64,000 nt of DNA. It comes from Acidobacteriota bacterium. GTDB taxonomy: Bacteria > Acidobacteriota > Blastocatellia > Pyrinomonadales > Pyrinomonadaceae. The first letter of the stretch is position 1. The number at the start of each line of letters is the position of its first letter. A model generated the notes under the pieces. That model was not told the DNA's origin and made no database searches. It saw only the letters and a list, made by a program, of their open reading frames with translations. The position numbers and the translations under genes were made by a program. The DNA lies in the NCBI GenBank assembly GCA_016713675.1, contig JADJOS010000004.1, positions 654,904-718,903 of the forward strand, written 5' to 3'. Of this stretch, positions 33,891 through 42,757 are shown piece by piece.

Positions 33891-34358
33891 ATGGCTCGAC
33901 TTCTCGACGAATTTATCGGTATTACCGAAGCTCTCAATACACGCGGGATCGATTACGCGGTCTGTGGCGGTTGGGCGATGGCCATACACGGTTTTCTCAG
34001 GACGACGATCGATATTGACTTGATCATCCTATCCGAAGATCTCGACGCCGTTATGGAAACTGCGCGTTCGCTCGGATTTGATATCGAAGGATTACCGCTG
34101 AATTTTGACAACGGCGAGACGCTCATCCGGCGTATTTCAAAGATCGATCACGCGACGAAAGAATTGATCACGCTTGATTTTATTCTCGCTACAGAAAAGT
34201 ACGAGGACGTGTGGAAGGATCGCCGTTTGGTAAAATGGAATGCGGGTGAGTATCGCGTGGTCTCGGTTGCTGGAATGAAAGTAATGAAAGAAGCAGCTGG
34301 AAGGCCCAAAGATCTGATCGATCTTGATTATTTGCGAGGTTTAGACGATGAAGATTGA
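33891..34358 (+). CDS. Nucleotidyltransferase (AbiEii/MNT-like)
   Basis: 155 residues with Cys-Gly-Gly-Trp-Ala-Met-Ala-Ile-His-Gly, then Thr-Ile-Asp-Ile-Asp-Leu (the Asp-x-Asp metal pair) and a later Asp-Phe-Ile-Leu-Ala strand. It is the second nucleotidyltransferase-fold protein in the window and is unlike the one at 25.1 kb in its flanks. Its end overlaps a 55-codon gene by 11 bases, which looks like a two-gene unit. It could be a toxin-antitoxin partner or a tRNA/aminoglycoside-type transferase; no substrate can be assigned. Confidence 0.78.
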   Translation: MARLLDEFIGITEALNTRGIDYAVCGGWAMAIHGFLRTTIDIDLIILSEDLDAVMETARSLGFDIEGLPLNFDNGETLIRRISKIDHATKELITLDFILATEKYEDVWKDRRLVKWNAGEYRVVSVAGMKVMKEAAGRPKDLIDLDYLRGLDDED

Positions 34359-34515
34359 TATGTCGCCGCAGGCCGTGACAAATCGGATGGAAATGCTCGA
34401 CCAGCTCTGGGAACTGGCGGTCGCACTTAAAACATCCGACCTCACAAATTCACGATTGATCGAGGATCTCGAAAAGGCCGGTAAGAACGAAAAAGACGAG
34501 CGTGTGCTCGTCTGA
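34348..34515 (+). CDS. 55-residue partner of the nucleotidyltransferase
   Basis: ATG at 34348 lies inside the last codons of the nucleotidyltransferase gene (GATGAAGATTGA) and runs 55 codons to TGA at 34513. The product is helical and charged (Lys-Ile-Asp-Met-Ser-Pro, Leu-Asp-Gln-Leu-Trp-Glu-Leu, Asp-Leu-Glu-Lys-Ala-Gly). Overlapping starts and a continuous open frame support a real small gene. Its C-terminus ends 8 bases before the tRNA-Ala gene on the other strand. No family is recognised; an antitoxin-like role is only a guess. Confidence 0.5.
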   Translation: MKIDMSPQAVTNRMEMLDQLWELAVALKTSDLTNSRLIEDLEKAGKNEKDERVLV

Positions 34516-34522
34516 TAAAGTT

Positions 34523-34598
34523 TGGTGGAGATGAGGAGGGTCGAACTCCTGGCCTCTGCATTGCGAACGCAGCGCTCTGCCAACTGAGCTACATCCCC
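34523..34598 (-). tRNA. tRNA-Ala(CGC)
   Basis: Cloverleaf on the minus strand: acceptor GGGGATG/CATCTCC (one G-T pair), D arm GCTC-AGTTGGCA-GAGC, anticodon loop TTCGCAA with anticodon CGC, T arm CAGGA-GTTCGAC-CCTCC-like, discriminator A and encoded CCA. The 5' leader can pair with the first bases of the acceptor stem. Confidence 0.95.
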
Positions 34599-34631
34599 AC
34601 GCGAATCTTGATAATAAGAACCCGCGTGGGG
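34595..34631. repeat. Inverted repeat overlapping the tRNA-Ala 5' end
   Basis: CCCCACGCG (34595-34603) and CGCGTGGGG (34623-34631) are perfect arms with a 19-base loop. The left arm contains the GGGG (minus strand) that starts the tRNA acceptor stem, so the leader hairpin and the cloverleaf compete. Confidence 0.6.
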
Positions 34632-34691
34632 TCTGTCAAGGTAAATGGTGGGAGACACTAGCGGGAGATAGCCGGTGACCGCTCGTTGATT

Positions 34692-35354
34692 CTAATATCG
34701 TGTTAGAACAAGTCTTAGCGGCATTAAGTAACGGCCGTGAAAAATGTCGTTTGCCTTGCCCTTGGTTTTCGCATCATTTATCCGCGCGATATTGTCATAT
34801 GCAGTTGAACCGCATATTCCTGAAGAATTCGAGTCCATGATCCAAGTATTTGCATCAGGGTGCGTAACAAGCATGTAGCCAAGATCACTCAACGTTCCCT
34901 TGCCGGCGTGATATCCCACATATCGTGCATAATCGGTCGAGATCGGCATGCTGCCGACCAGCCCTTCGCAGCGGCTTGAACCAATCGCCATGGTCTGCAG
35001 ATATTGTCCGGATCTCACAAAGGTAAGGAAATACGAGCTGCCGCTTGTCGAGCCGGCCAACGGTGCCCCGACGGGTTCAACCGGCGTCGAGTAATATGCT
35101 GTCGCCGTTCGGTTGCCAGTCTTAAAGCTCAGCACACCCGTGGATAGAAATGAGGCTGCCACGCCCTGACTTCCGTGGACGTATGTGCCACCGCCGTCCG
35201 AAGCGAATCCGAACAATCCCTGGCTCACAAGGTCATCGATCACAACATCAAGATTGACTTGAGCCGGCTGACTACCCGGTTTTTGCGCAAAGGCTCCCAA
35301 TATGAGGGTTAAAACAACGATGACGGTCATTAACGTCCTCACTTTTATTGTCAT
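34692..35354 (-). CDS. Secreted protein of unknown function
   Basis: 220 residues starting with a clear Sec signal peptide (Lys-Val-Arg, a hydrophobic core, Gly-Ala-Phe-Ala-Gln). An AAGG Shine-Dalgarno precedes the ATG. The mature part is rich in Gly, Ser and Thr with beta-like alternation and two Cys (Ser-Arg-Cys-Glu and Gly-Ile-Cys-Gly) that might form a disulphide. No family is recognised. It reads away from the regulator at 35.55 kb. Confidence 0.7.
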   Translation of the reverse strand: MTIKVRTLMTVIVVLTLILGAFAQKPGSQPAQVNLDVVIDDLVSQGLFGFASDGGGTYVHGSQGVAASFLSTGVLSFKTGNRTATAYYSTPVEPVGAPLAGSTSGSSYFLTFVRSGQYLQTMAIGSSRCEGLVGSMPISTDYARYVGYHAGKGTLSDLGYMLVTHPDANTWIMDSNSSGICGSTAYDNIARINDAKTKGKANDIFHGRYLMPLRLVLTRY

Positions 35355-35549
35355 AATTTTTTCCTTTTAACTAAACGCTATGCCAAAGACCAGATCAGAA
35401 CCGCGTTATCATTCAAGACCGGCCGCAGCCCTCACCAAAACATTTGAAAGAAATTCTCTTTTGGGCTTACAATACGTGCAAGAATACAAAGAAGCGAAGT
35501 TCGTGTCCTTAAGGAATCCTAAAGTTTCTCTAAAAGATTGCTAAGTGCG

Positions 35550-37740
35550 ATGAACGGCCGTCCCAAACCAATATACGAGTTCGGTGAGTACCGCATGATC
35601 CCGACGGAACGAGTACTCTTGGAAGATGGAATTCCGATTCAACTTCCGCCCAAGGCATTTGAAATTTTGGTTGTACTGGTCGAAAACGCCGGTGAACTAG
35701 TCGACAACAAGGATATGTTGGAGAAGGTGTGGCCCGACAGCTTTGTTGAAGAATCGAATATCCATGTTCAAATGTCCTCGATCCGGAAAGTTCTAGGCGA
35801 GAATGGCAAACGCAATTACATTGAAACTGTTCCAAAGACCGGCTATCGATTCATTGCAGAAGTAGCCGTATCAACGAAAGTCTCTGTTTCACCCACCGTT
35901 TCAAACGGCGAATCTGAAAACGGATCTGAAAAGTCTGAAATAGCTGATACTGCGATACCTTACGAAGTTGAACCTAACGGTTCACGAGGGAAAGATTCGG
36001 TTTTGATCAATCGCAAACCGAGTCGTTTGCGAATTGCCGCTGTCGCAATCTTAATTGGAGCCGCGTTAATTGGCGGCTATTTTCTTTATCGATCGATTTA
36101 CACGAAGGACTCTAAGCAACCGACGCTGGTGCGGGTACCCGGAACCGAACAAAGTTCTTCAACAGTGATCTCCCCAATGGTGAATTCTTTGCTCACGAGA
36201 CTAAAAGGATGGAAAAACGGCATTGACGATGACGAATATCGGCAGCAACAGCAGTGTCCAGCTTCTACCTTTCGAGAACGTCGATTACGGTGGAATGAAA
36301 TTCTCTCGAGATAGTAGTTTTTTGTATTTCGTAAAGAAAGTTGCCACCGTACCCGCGTTGTTCAAGATCCCGATCCTAGGACGCGAACCAACAATGGTGC
36401 TTGAAAATGTCGGATATGCGTTCAGTTTTTCGCCAGACGGGGACAGATTCTGTTTCGTTCGAAAGATTTCTGAGAGCGAATCGGCGATTGTAATAGTGAA
36501 TGCTGACGGCTCCAGCGAACGAATTGTCGCCTCGAGAAAGGCTCCAGGACATTTTCGCGAAGGCTCAATTTCTTGGTCGCCAGCCGGAAATTTGATAGCG
36601 ATCGCGGCTGAAGATATCAAGGGCAAAGGCGAAGTAACATTGATCGGTGTTGACGTGGAAACAGGCGTTGAAAAGCCCCTTTCGAATAAAAAATGGAACT
36701 TATGCAACGGTCTCGAATGGATTGGTGACGGCACCGGACTCGTCGCCGGCCTAACCGACGCCGACGGCTCCCCTCTGCAAATTTGGTTTATCCCGCATCC
36801 CGCAGGCGAACCGAGCAAAATCACCAACGACCTTAACAATTATGGGTCGATAAGTGTCACACGTAATAGTGACACAATATTTGCCGTTCAGTTTAGTGAC
36901 GAATCGAGCCTTTGGGTAACCCCAAACGGCCAGCCAACTCTATCTCAACGGATCACCGAAGGAAAGCATCATCTGTTCAAATGGGTACGTTGGACAACCG
37001 AAGGACGGTTGCTTTTTGGATCGAGTCTTGGCGGCCGTCGGGATGTTTGGGCCATGAATCGGGACGGTTCAGGCTTGGTGCAATTGACAGCGGATGCATC
37101 CAAAAATGTAATGCCGGTGGCTAGTGGGGACGGGCAGTACATTGTGTTCGGATCGACTCGGGGCGAAGATCACGCATATCACCTATGGCGAGCCAATTCC
37201 AATGGTCGGGAACCCCAACAACTGACCTTTGGTATCGAGGAATTAGATCCGGATATTACGCCCGATGGGCGGTGGGTCTTCTATACAAGCGGTAAATTGA
37301 ATGGCCCGCTTGAGGAAAAGTCGATCTGGAAAGTGTCAATAGACGGCGGTGAACCAACAAGGTTCATCGAGAAACCTGCTCGAGCCCCGGACGTTTCACC
37401 TGACGGAAAATTTCTGCTTTTTTGGTATAAGTCCGATGAAAAGACGCCGTGGAGTGCCGCGATCTTTCCACTAGATGGAGATCAACCGGCCAAGACTCTG
37501 AGCATTTCTCCGGGTGCACCCATACACTGGACAACAGACGGTAAAGGCGTCTCTTATCTCGTTACGGTCGCCGGCGTCTCGAACATTTGGACACTTCCGA
37601 TCGACGGCAAGCCTGCTCGACAAGAAACCAATTTTACGACTGACGATATATTCGATTTTGATTGGTCGAACGACGGCGTGCTTGTCAGTTCACGGATTTC
37701 CCGGCCCAGGGACGTAGTGTCTATCCGCAATTTCAGATAA
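35550..37740 (+). CDS. Winged-helix / TolB-propeller membrane regulator (frameshifted)
   Basis: The N-terminus (about 10-105) is an OmpR/PhoB/CadC-type winged helix (Leu-Pro-Pro-Lys-Ala-Phe-Glu-Ile-Leu, Asn-Ile-His-Val-Gln-Met-Ser-Ser-Ile-Arg-Lys-Val-Leu, Gly-Tyr-Arg-Phe). A linker and a single membrane helix (about 155-175) follow, then a long WD40/TolB-like propeller with repeated Ser-Pro-Asp-Gly and Thr-Asp-Gly strands to the end. Two single-base losses split it: in the CCCC run at about 36173-36176 (restoring Ser-Pro-Asn-Gly-Glu-Phe-Phe) and in AAAA at about 36204-36207 (restoring Lys-Lys-Asp-Gly-Lys). Adding both gives a clean 731-codon frame. Start ATG 35550 preferred over TTG 35538. 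Confidence 0.85.
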
Positions 37741-37806
37741 TTTCTTGAATTTGAACGCCGACGTTTTGCGGACTTACTTAAAACAACTGCGGAAGTTGTT
37801 GCCGCG

Positions 37807-38058
37807 CTATTGAACACCCGCGGGCAGTAGCGAGCCTTTGGGGTCGCTGGCGTAGGCGTAGCCGTCTTCGATTTTGCCGATGATGCCGTGGAACGTGATC
37901 TCTTCGCCGCCTAGTACGACGACGACGTCGCCCGGGCTGCACGATTTTTCGTCCACTTTGAATTTAATGATCGTAGCGTTCCCGTTCTCGGCGGAAACAG
38001 ATTCGTATTCGAATGTATCAGCGTTAAAGCTGAGCGTCTGACAAAATGCAACTTCCAT
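37807..38058 (-). CDS. Small protein of unknown function
   Basis: 83 residues, predicted mostly beta: Met-Glu-Val-Ala-Phe-Cys start, Thr-Ile-Ile-Lys-Phe-Lys-Val and Asp-Val-Val-Val-Val-Leu-Gly-Gly-Glu-Glu-Ile, ending with a Pro/Gly turn. No signal peptide. It lies between the convergent regulator and the EEP gene, on the same strand as the EEP gene. Codon use and charge pattern look genuine, but no family is recognised. Confidence 0.5.
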   Translation of the reverse strand: MEVAFCQTLSFNADTFEYESVSAENGNATIIKFKVDEKSCSPGDVVVVLGGEEITFHGIIGKIEDGYAYASDPKGSLLPAGVQ

Positions 38059-38065
38059 AAAGATA

Positions 38066-38158
38066 TTTAACCACGAAACACACGAAAGACACTAAAATAG
38101 GACATAAACTAATTGAAAATTCCTATTTTTTGTGGCTTTCGTGTATTTCGTGGTTAGC
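38066..38158. repeat. Large inverted repeat AACCACGAAACACACGAAAG
   Basis: AACCACGAAACACACGAAAG plus ACACTAAAATAGG faces CCTATTTTTTGTGGCTTTCG plus TGTATTTCGTGGTT, giving arms of about 33 bases with few mismatches around a 20-base loop. It overlaps the end of the EEP gene and could act as its terminator. This AACCACGAAA family is separate from the CGCGAA one at 31.9 kb. Confidence 0.75.
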
Positions 38159-39359
38159 TACTTAGCAGCAACTCGACCGAGATCGCGTCGTGATCGGATA
38201 GAGGAATGTTCTCAGCGTCGATGAGTTCGCCGATGGTTTTAGGCTGCGTTCCGGGAGCGATCGATAGACCGCGGGCGGCGAACCAGTCGAGGCGTGTATG
38301 CACGATCCCGCCGACCCTTCCGGCCGCCCAGAAAATGAACGGGAAACACCATTCCGGCACCCAATCGCGGAGGTTCGTGTTCTTTTCGATGCTTTCAATG
38401 TGATAATGAAGCGTACCGTGGCCAATGTTGTTGAGGTCGCGAAAATTGAAATCGCGAGATTCTATCGAACTGAAAAGCCGCTTTTCGAAATAGCGTTCGG
38501 GATGCGGCAGATGGTTGAGTGCAACATTCCTCGGCCCCATTGCGACCCGCCGAAAATAGCCGAATATCGCTCGTGTTCCGCTCTGTGAATTAAATCCTGT
38601 GGTGTTCCAATCACCGCCGATCAGTGTCGGTATTTTTGGCAGCGTGTCGAGATGATCGAGAATGATCTTCATCTGAGCGACCCTATGTGCACGCGAACAA
38701 TGGGCGTCAAGATGGATCGTCACCGCGCGAAAAGTGCCCGACGGATGCTCGATATCGGCAAACAGGGCTCGCAGATATCCTAGCCGTTTTTCCTTGCCCC
38801 ACATCTTGTCCTTTCCGTTCGGGAGCGGCACGGCGTGGACGTTCGTCATCGGCCATGGCGAAAACATCGCCAACCCATGGATCGAACGCGTATTTTCGCC
38901 CGCCATCTCAGATTCAACGCCGCTTCCCTTTTGCAAAGCTACGTAAACGGGTGCGAACGCGTAGTTGAGATCCAACTCGCGAGCGATCTCCTGTGCCACA
39001 AACCGGTTCCCGCTCCGCGCCATGCCGTAATCGAGTTCGGTTAATAGGTAAACATCTTTATTATTAAGCTCGTCGTGCTTTTTCAGGGCGTCGATTATAC
39101 CTTCGAACCGATTGCCGCGTTCGATGTTCCACGCGAGAGTGTTGATCGTCCCCGGCTTAGCAACAGCACGCGGCAAAGTCAGATCCTCGACTACGACAGC
39201 ATTCAGTATCTGCTCGACCTCGGGCCTGATCTGTTTGTACAGTTCCGACGCCTCCATTTCACGAGTGGATTCGAATTTCAACAATTCGGGAAAATGTTGA
39301 TTTAGATCGTGATCAAGTATCGCGGGCGGACCTGTATAGCTGGCATCGGATGACGTCAT
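38154..39359 (-). CDS. Endonuclease/exonuclease/phosphatase (EEP) family protein
   Basis: 401 residues with the EEP fold: Asn-Thr-Leu-Ala-Trp-Asn-Ile-Glu-Arg-Gly (metal Asn/Glu), Leu-Leu-Thr-Glu-Leu-Asp, Thr-Ile-His-Leu-Asp-Ala-His, Ile-Gly-Gly-Asp-Trp-Asn-Thr and a C-terminal Leu-Ser-Asp-His-Asp-Ala. All five catalytic blocks are present, so it should hydrolyse a phosphodiester or phosphomonoester. The substrate (nucleic acid, lipid or nucleotide) is open. It lies 45 bases downstream of the ATP-grasp gene on the same strand, which suggests an operon for processing a small molecule. Confidence 0.85.
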   Translation of the reverse strand: MTSSDASYTGPPAILDHDLNQHFPELLKFESTREMEASELYKQIRPEVEQILNAVVVEDLTLPRAVAKPGTINTLAWNIERGNRFEGIIDALKKHDELNNKDVYLLTELDYGMARSGNRFVAQEIARELDLNYAFAPVYVALQKGSGVESEMAGENTRSIHGLAMFSPWPMTNVHAVPLPNGKDKMWGKEKRLGYLRALFADIEHPSGTFRAVTIHLDAHCSRAHRVAQMKIILDHLDTLPKIPTLIGGDWNTTGFNSQSGTRAIFGYFRRVAMGPRNVALNHLPHPERYFEKRLFSSIESRDFNFRDLNNIGHGTLHYHIESIEKNTNLRDWVPEWCFPFIFWAAGRVGGIVHTRLDWFAARGLSIAPGTQPKTIGELIDAENIPLSDHDAISVELLLSS

Positions 39360-39404
39360 AGAAAGCTCAAGGATACGCGAACGACGGTCGATAATGAAAT
39401 GGGA

Positions 39405-40616
39405 TCAATCATCGTATCGTTCTTTTACAGGGGCAACGGCGAGGAAATCATCGGTGATCCGTGTCGTGTAAACCTCCAGCAGTTCGTCGATACGCTTTTG
39501 CTTGGGCGAGCGGAAAATGAGGCCGACATGCTTTGGTTTGTTGACCTTATAGACGATCTCTTCGTCGTTGTATGCGGATGTATCGGGTTCGTCAACATTC
39601 GCGAGGGCGAGAGTAATACCAGCGAAATCCTTACGGAGTTTCGGCACCTTGTACGGTTGTTCGTCGGTCGCGGTCTCGAGTTTCGCCCATTCGCGCCAGA
39701 GGTTAAAATTGCACGCGTGTTCCAAGACATTGGCGATGTATGCACCGCCGACACGGCACGCGACCTCCAGTAAATAGAACTCGCCGGTCGCATCGCTCTG
39801 CAAAAACTCGGCGTGCGTTACGCCGCGTTCATAATTGAACGCCATCAGCAATGCTCGATTTAGCGTTTCGAGCTGCTTTCTGAGCTTAGAATTATAAGGC
39901 ACGATCGACGACGTAAACACGCCGCCGTAGTGCGACACTTTGAAAGGCGTCGTACCGTACTGACTGACGCCGCACGCAACAACTTTACCGCCCTCAACGA
40001 CCGAATCAATATGAAAAACACGTCCTTCGATGAATCGTTCCACAAGGAACTGTGACGGATGATCTCGCCAATTATTACGGTTGTCGAGGTCGGTAAGTAC
40101 GTTCCAAACCTCCTCAACAGTCTCGCATTTGCGGATGCCGAATGCCGAAACTTCGTGCCTCGGCTTTACTATCCATGGGGCGGGAACGTCTGTGAGGAAT
40201 TCGTTGATCTTTTCCGCGTTGAATGCTCCGATAAACTCAGGGCACGGTATCCCGGCCTTAAATGCGGTATTGCGCATTGTAAGTTTGTCACGAAATCGAA
40301 GTGCCTGCGAACGGCTTAGTCCCGGCATTGCAAGATGTTCGCGAGTCATCGCGGCCGTCAGAACGTCGAATTCGTCCAAACCGACTACTCGGTCGATAAC
40401 TCTTGATCCGGCGATATTCGTTACTGTTCGGACATAATCGAGAACCCCGGCGTCATCCTCGACGGTCTTGACCTCATCGATCGCGGTCCATGTCCAGGGC
40501 GAATCGAGCAGCTTTTTGCGCGTTACCAACGTCACGCTCCAACCCGCATTTTGTGCCTCGTCGAGAAATTCGTTCCCCTTGAACTCGCTTGCTATCGCGA
40601 CTATGTGATTCTTCAT
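39405..40616 (-). CDS. ATP-grasp ligase
   Basis: 403 residues with the ATP-grasp order: an N-terminal Rossmann-like pre-ATP domain (about 1-105), the ATP-binding lid with Pro-Trp-Ile-Val-Lys-Pro-Arg (about 150), Leu-Val-Glu-Arg-Phe-Ile-Glu-Gly and the metal site Phe-Tyr-Leu-Leu-Glu-Val-Ala-Cys-Arg-Val-Gly-Gly. Members join a carboxylate to an amine or thiol by an acyl-phosphate intermediate. The target is unknown; resemblance is to carbamoyl-phosphate-synthetase-like and biotin-carboxylase-like ligases. It precedes the EEP gene in transcription. Confidence 0.85.
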   Translation of the reverse strand: MKNHIVAIASEFKGNEFLDEAQNAGWSVTLVTRKKLLDSPWTWTAIDEVKTVEDDAGVLDYVRTVTNIAGSRVIDRVVGLDEFDVLTAAMTREHLAMPGLSRSQALRFRDKLTMRNTAFKAGIPCPEFIGAFNAEKINEFLTDVPAPWIVKPRHEVSAFGIRKCETVEEVWNVLTDLDNRNNWRDHPSQFLVERFIEGRVFHIDSVVEGGKVVACGVSQYGTTPFKVSHYGGVFTSSIVPYNSKLRKQLETLNRALLMAFNYERGVTHAEFLQSDATGEFYLLEVACRVGGAYIANVLEHACNFNLWREWAKLETATDEQPYKVPKLRKDFAGITLALANVDEPDTSAYNDEEIVYKVNKPKHVGLIFRSPKQKRIDELLEVYTTRITDDFLAVAPVKERYDD

Positions 40617-40750
40617 AAATTAGACGCACGGAACCACTAGTTTCTCGGATGCGTATTTTATTTTGAAGTAAAAGAATGGCACAATTTAGCGAATGAAACA
40701 ACAAAAATGCGAGGTTTCATGCACTTATTTGGGAAGTCGACGGCTGTTTT

Positions 40751-41443
40751 ATGGAAAATTTTGATCTTGTAAATTTACTCAGCAATCTTATTCCATATGT
40801 CGTGGTCTTGCTGCTTGCAATTTCCTGCCACGAGGCGGGACATGCCTGGATGTCGTGGAAATATGGTGACGATACGGCGTATATGCTTGGCCGTGTCACT
40901 ATAAATCCGGTCGCTCATACCGATCCGATCGGAACTCTGCTGATACCGATCGCCAGCTTTGTCCTGACCTTTACTACCGGAGCTCGGGTTCCGCTTATCG
41001 GCTGGGGGAAGCCAACGCCGGTCAATCCGCGTAATTGGACAAAGTATAAGCAGGCAAATGTAATGGTCTCGATCGCAGGGATCGGTGCAAATCTGATACT
41101 AGCTACGGCCGGCTTCGCAATATTCAAAACGCTTCTGGAAACAGACACGATCAATGCAGTCAATGCTCGCGAAGGCATGGTGAAAGTCGCGGTCATTTTC
41201 CTCAATTATCTTATCTTCTTGAACGTTTCGCTCGCAGTTTTCAATCTACTTCCGTTCCCCCCGTTGGACGGCAGCAAAGTGCTGCAGACATTTTTACCGT
41301 CGAGTTTTCAACCAATTTTCGACATGCTCGAACAATATGGTTTCCTTATACTGATGTTGCTGGTATATATGGGCGTGATCGGACTGGCAATGTATCCCTT
41401 TTATATTTTCGTTGACTATCTGCTTTATACGCGCTGGTTTTAG
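40751..41443 (+). CDS. Site-2 protease (M50) family membrane protease
   Basis: 230 residues with six or so membrane helices. The zinc motif His-Glu-Ala-Gly-His is in the first helix (about residue 27) and the second signature Pro-Pro-Leu-Asp-Gly (about 173) is present in Phe-Asn-Leu-Leu-Pro-Phe-Pro-Pro-Leu-Asp-Gly, so both active-site parts of the YwhC/M50B type are intact. It lacks PDZ or CBS domains. Such proteases cut membrane-embedded substrates. It lies about 80 bases upstream of trpS on the same strand. Confidence 0.92.
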   Translation: MENFDLVNLLSNLIPYVVVLLLAISCHEAGHAWMSWKYGDDTAYMLGRVTINPVAHTDPIGTLLIPIASFVLTFTTGARVPLIGWGKPTPVNPRNWTKYKQANVMVSIAGIGANLILATAGFAIFKTLLETDTINAVNAREGMVKVAVIFLNYLIFLNVSLAVFNLLPFPPLDGSKVLQTFLPSSFQPIFDMLEQYGFLILMLLVYMGVIGLAMYPFYIFVDYLLYTRWF

Positions 41444-41522
41444 TTTTGCCGACTGGACGCAGGCTGCCAGCGTGCGTATTGTGCATTCGCAGGCTCGCAG
41501 CTTGAGTTCCTACAATTAAGAA

Positions 41523-42635
41523 ATGACAAAGAAACGCATTTTCAGCGGCGCTCAGCCGACCGGACAGCTTCATATTGGGAACTACCTCGGAGCGCTCAAG
41601 AACTGGGTAGCTCTGCAGGACGAGTACGAGTCGTTTTACTGTATCGTCAATCTACACGCGATCACACTGCCGCAAGATCCCGCAACGCTTCGCAAAGCAA
41701 CGCTCGACTTGGCGCGCATCTACCTCGCCGCTGGTGTCGACCCTGAAAAAGCAACGATATTCATTCAGTCCGACGTCCCAGAACACGCCGAATTAACATG
41801 GGTTCTCTCTTGCATCGCCCGTATGGGCGAGCTTGAGCGGATGACGCAGTTCAAAGATAAGGCTCGAATCAAAACTGAAAATATCGATCGTGTAATTGCT
41901 GAATATAATTTGACGGTAGCAGTAGATCGGCACGAGAAAGGCTCCGACCTTCCCGCGGAGTCGGCAATTAAGATCGCGGAAAGTATCGCACAACTAAAAC
42001 AGACCAGAAGCACTGCTGGCGTCGGCCTCTTCACCTATCCGATCCTGATGGCTGCAGATATTCTGCTCTATCAAACCGATCTCGTCCCCGTCGGGCAAGA
42101 TCAGAAGCAGCATCTCGAACTCAGCCGCGACCTCGCTGAGCGCTTTAACCGCGACTTTGGCGGAACATTCAAGGTACCCGAGCCTTTTATTCCGAAGGCA
42201 GGCGCGAGTATCAAATCGATCCAAGATCCGTCGAAAAAGATGTCCAAATCGGACGAGAACGTCAATGGGTCGATCTTTCTGCTCGACGACGCAGACACGA
42301 TCACCAAAAAGATCAAACGCGCCGTTACCGACAGCGGCACCGAGATCACCTTTGACGAAACCCGACCGGCGATCGCGAATCTCCTCACGATATATCAGCT
42401 CCTGACCGGCAAAACGTCCGAAGAATGTGTCGCACACTTCGACGGCAAGGGCTACGGCCAGTTCAAGGGCGAACTTGCCGAGGCAACGGTCGAATTTCTC
42501 CGCCCGTTCCAGGAACGCGTCAATCATTATTCCGACGAAGACTTCGCCGTGATCCTCAAAAAAGGTGCAGATAAGGCCCGCTCCATCGCCGTCGCGACGC
42601 TGGCTGATGTTTATCAAAAAACGGGCATTCGCTAG
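41523..42635 (+). CDS. trpS: Tryptophanyl-tRNA synthetase
   Basis: Class I synthetase charging tRNA-Trp. HIGN (His-Ile-Gly-Asn, about residue 17) and KMSKS (about 240) are present, with Met-Thr-Gln-Phe-Lys-Asp-Lys and Gly-Leu-Phe-Thr-Tyr-Pro-Ile-Leu-Met-Ala-Ala-Asp-Ile-Leu-Leu-Tyr. Length is 370 where 320-340 is usual: about 40 extra residues sit between the Lys-Asp-Lys and Gly-Leu-Phe-Thr-Tyr blocks (about residues 115-160; DNA 41866-42015). The rest aligns well with the family pattern, so the insert probably forms a surface loop. Confidence 0.95.
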   Translation: MTKKRIFSGAQPTGQLHIGNYLGALKNWVALQDEYESFYCIVNLHAITLPQDPATLRKATLDLARIYLAAGVDPEKATIFIQSDVPEHAELTWVLSCIARMGELERMTQFKDKARIKTENIDRVIAEYNLTVAVDRHEKGSDLPAESAIKIAESIAQLKQTRSTAGVGLFTYPILMAADILLYQTDLVPVGQDQKQHLELSRDLAERFNRDFGGTFKVPEPFIPKAGASIKSIQDPSKKMSKSDENVNGSIFLLDDADTITKKIKRAVTDSGTEITFDETRPAIANLLTIYQLLTGKTSEECVAHFDGKGYGQFKGELAEATVEFLRPFQERVNHYSDEDFAVILKKGADKARSIAVATLADVYQKTGIR

Positions 42636-42757
42636 ATGCGAAATTACTAGTTTCCGACTCCGTCTGGTGCTACAATTCCAGCATACCTCCAATTGTGTAG
42701 GCACCCCATCGTTTGGGGCATCAATTCTATTTTAAGGGTTCAAAAGGAGTATTTGTC

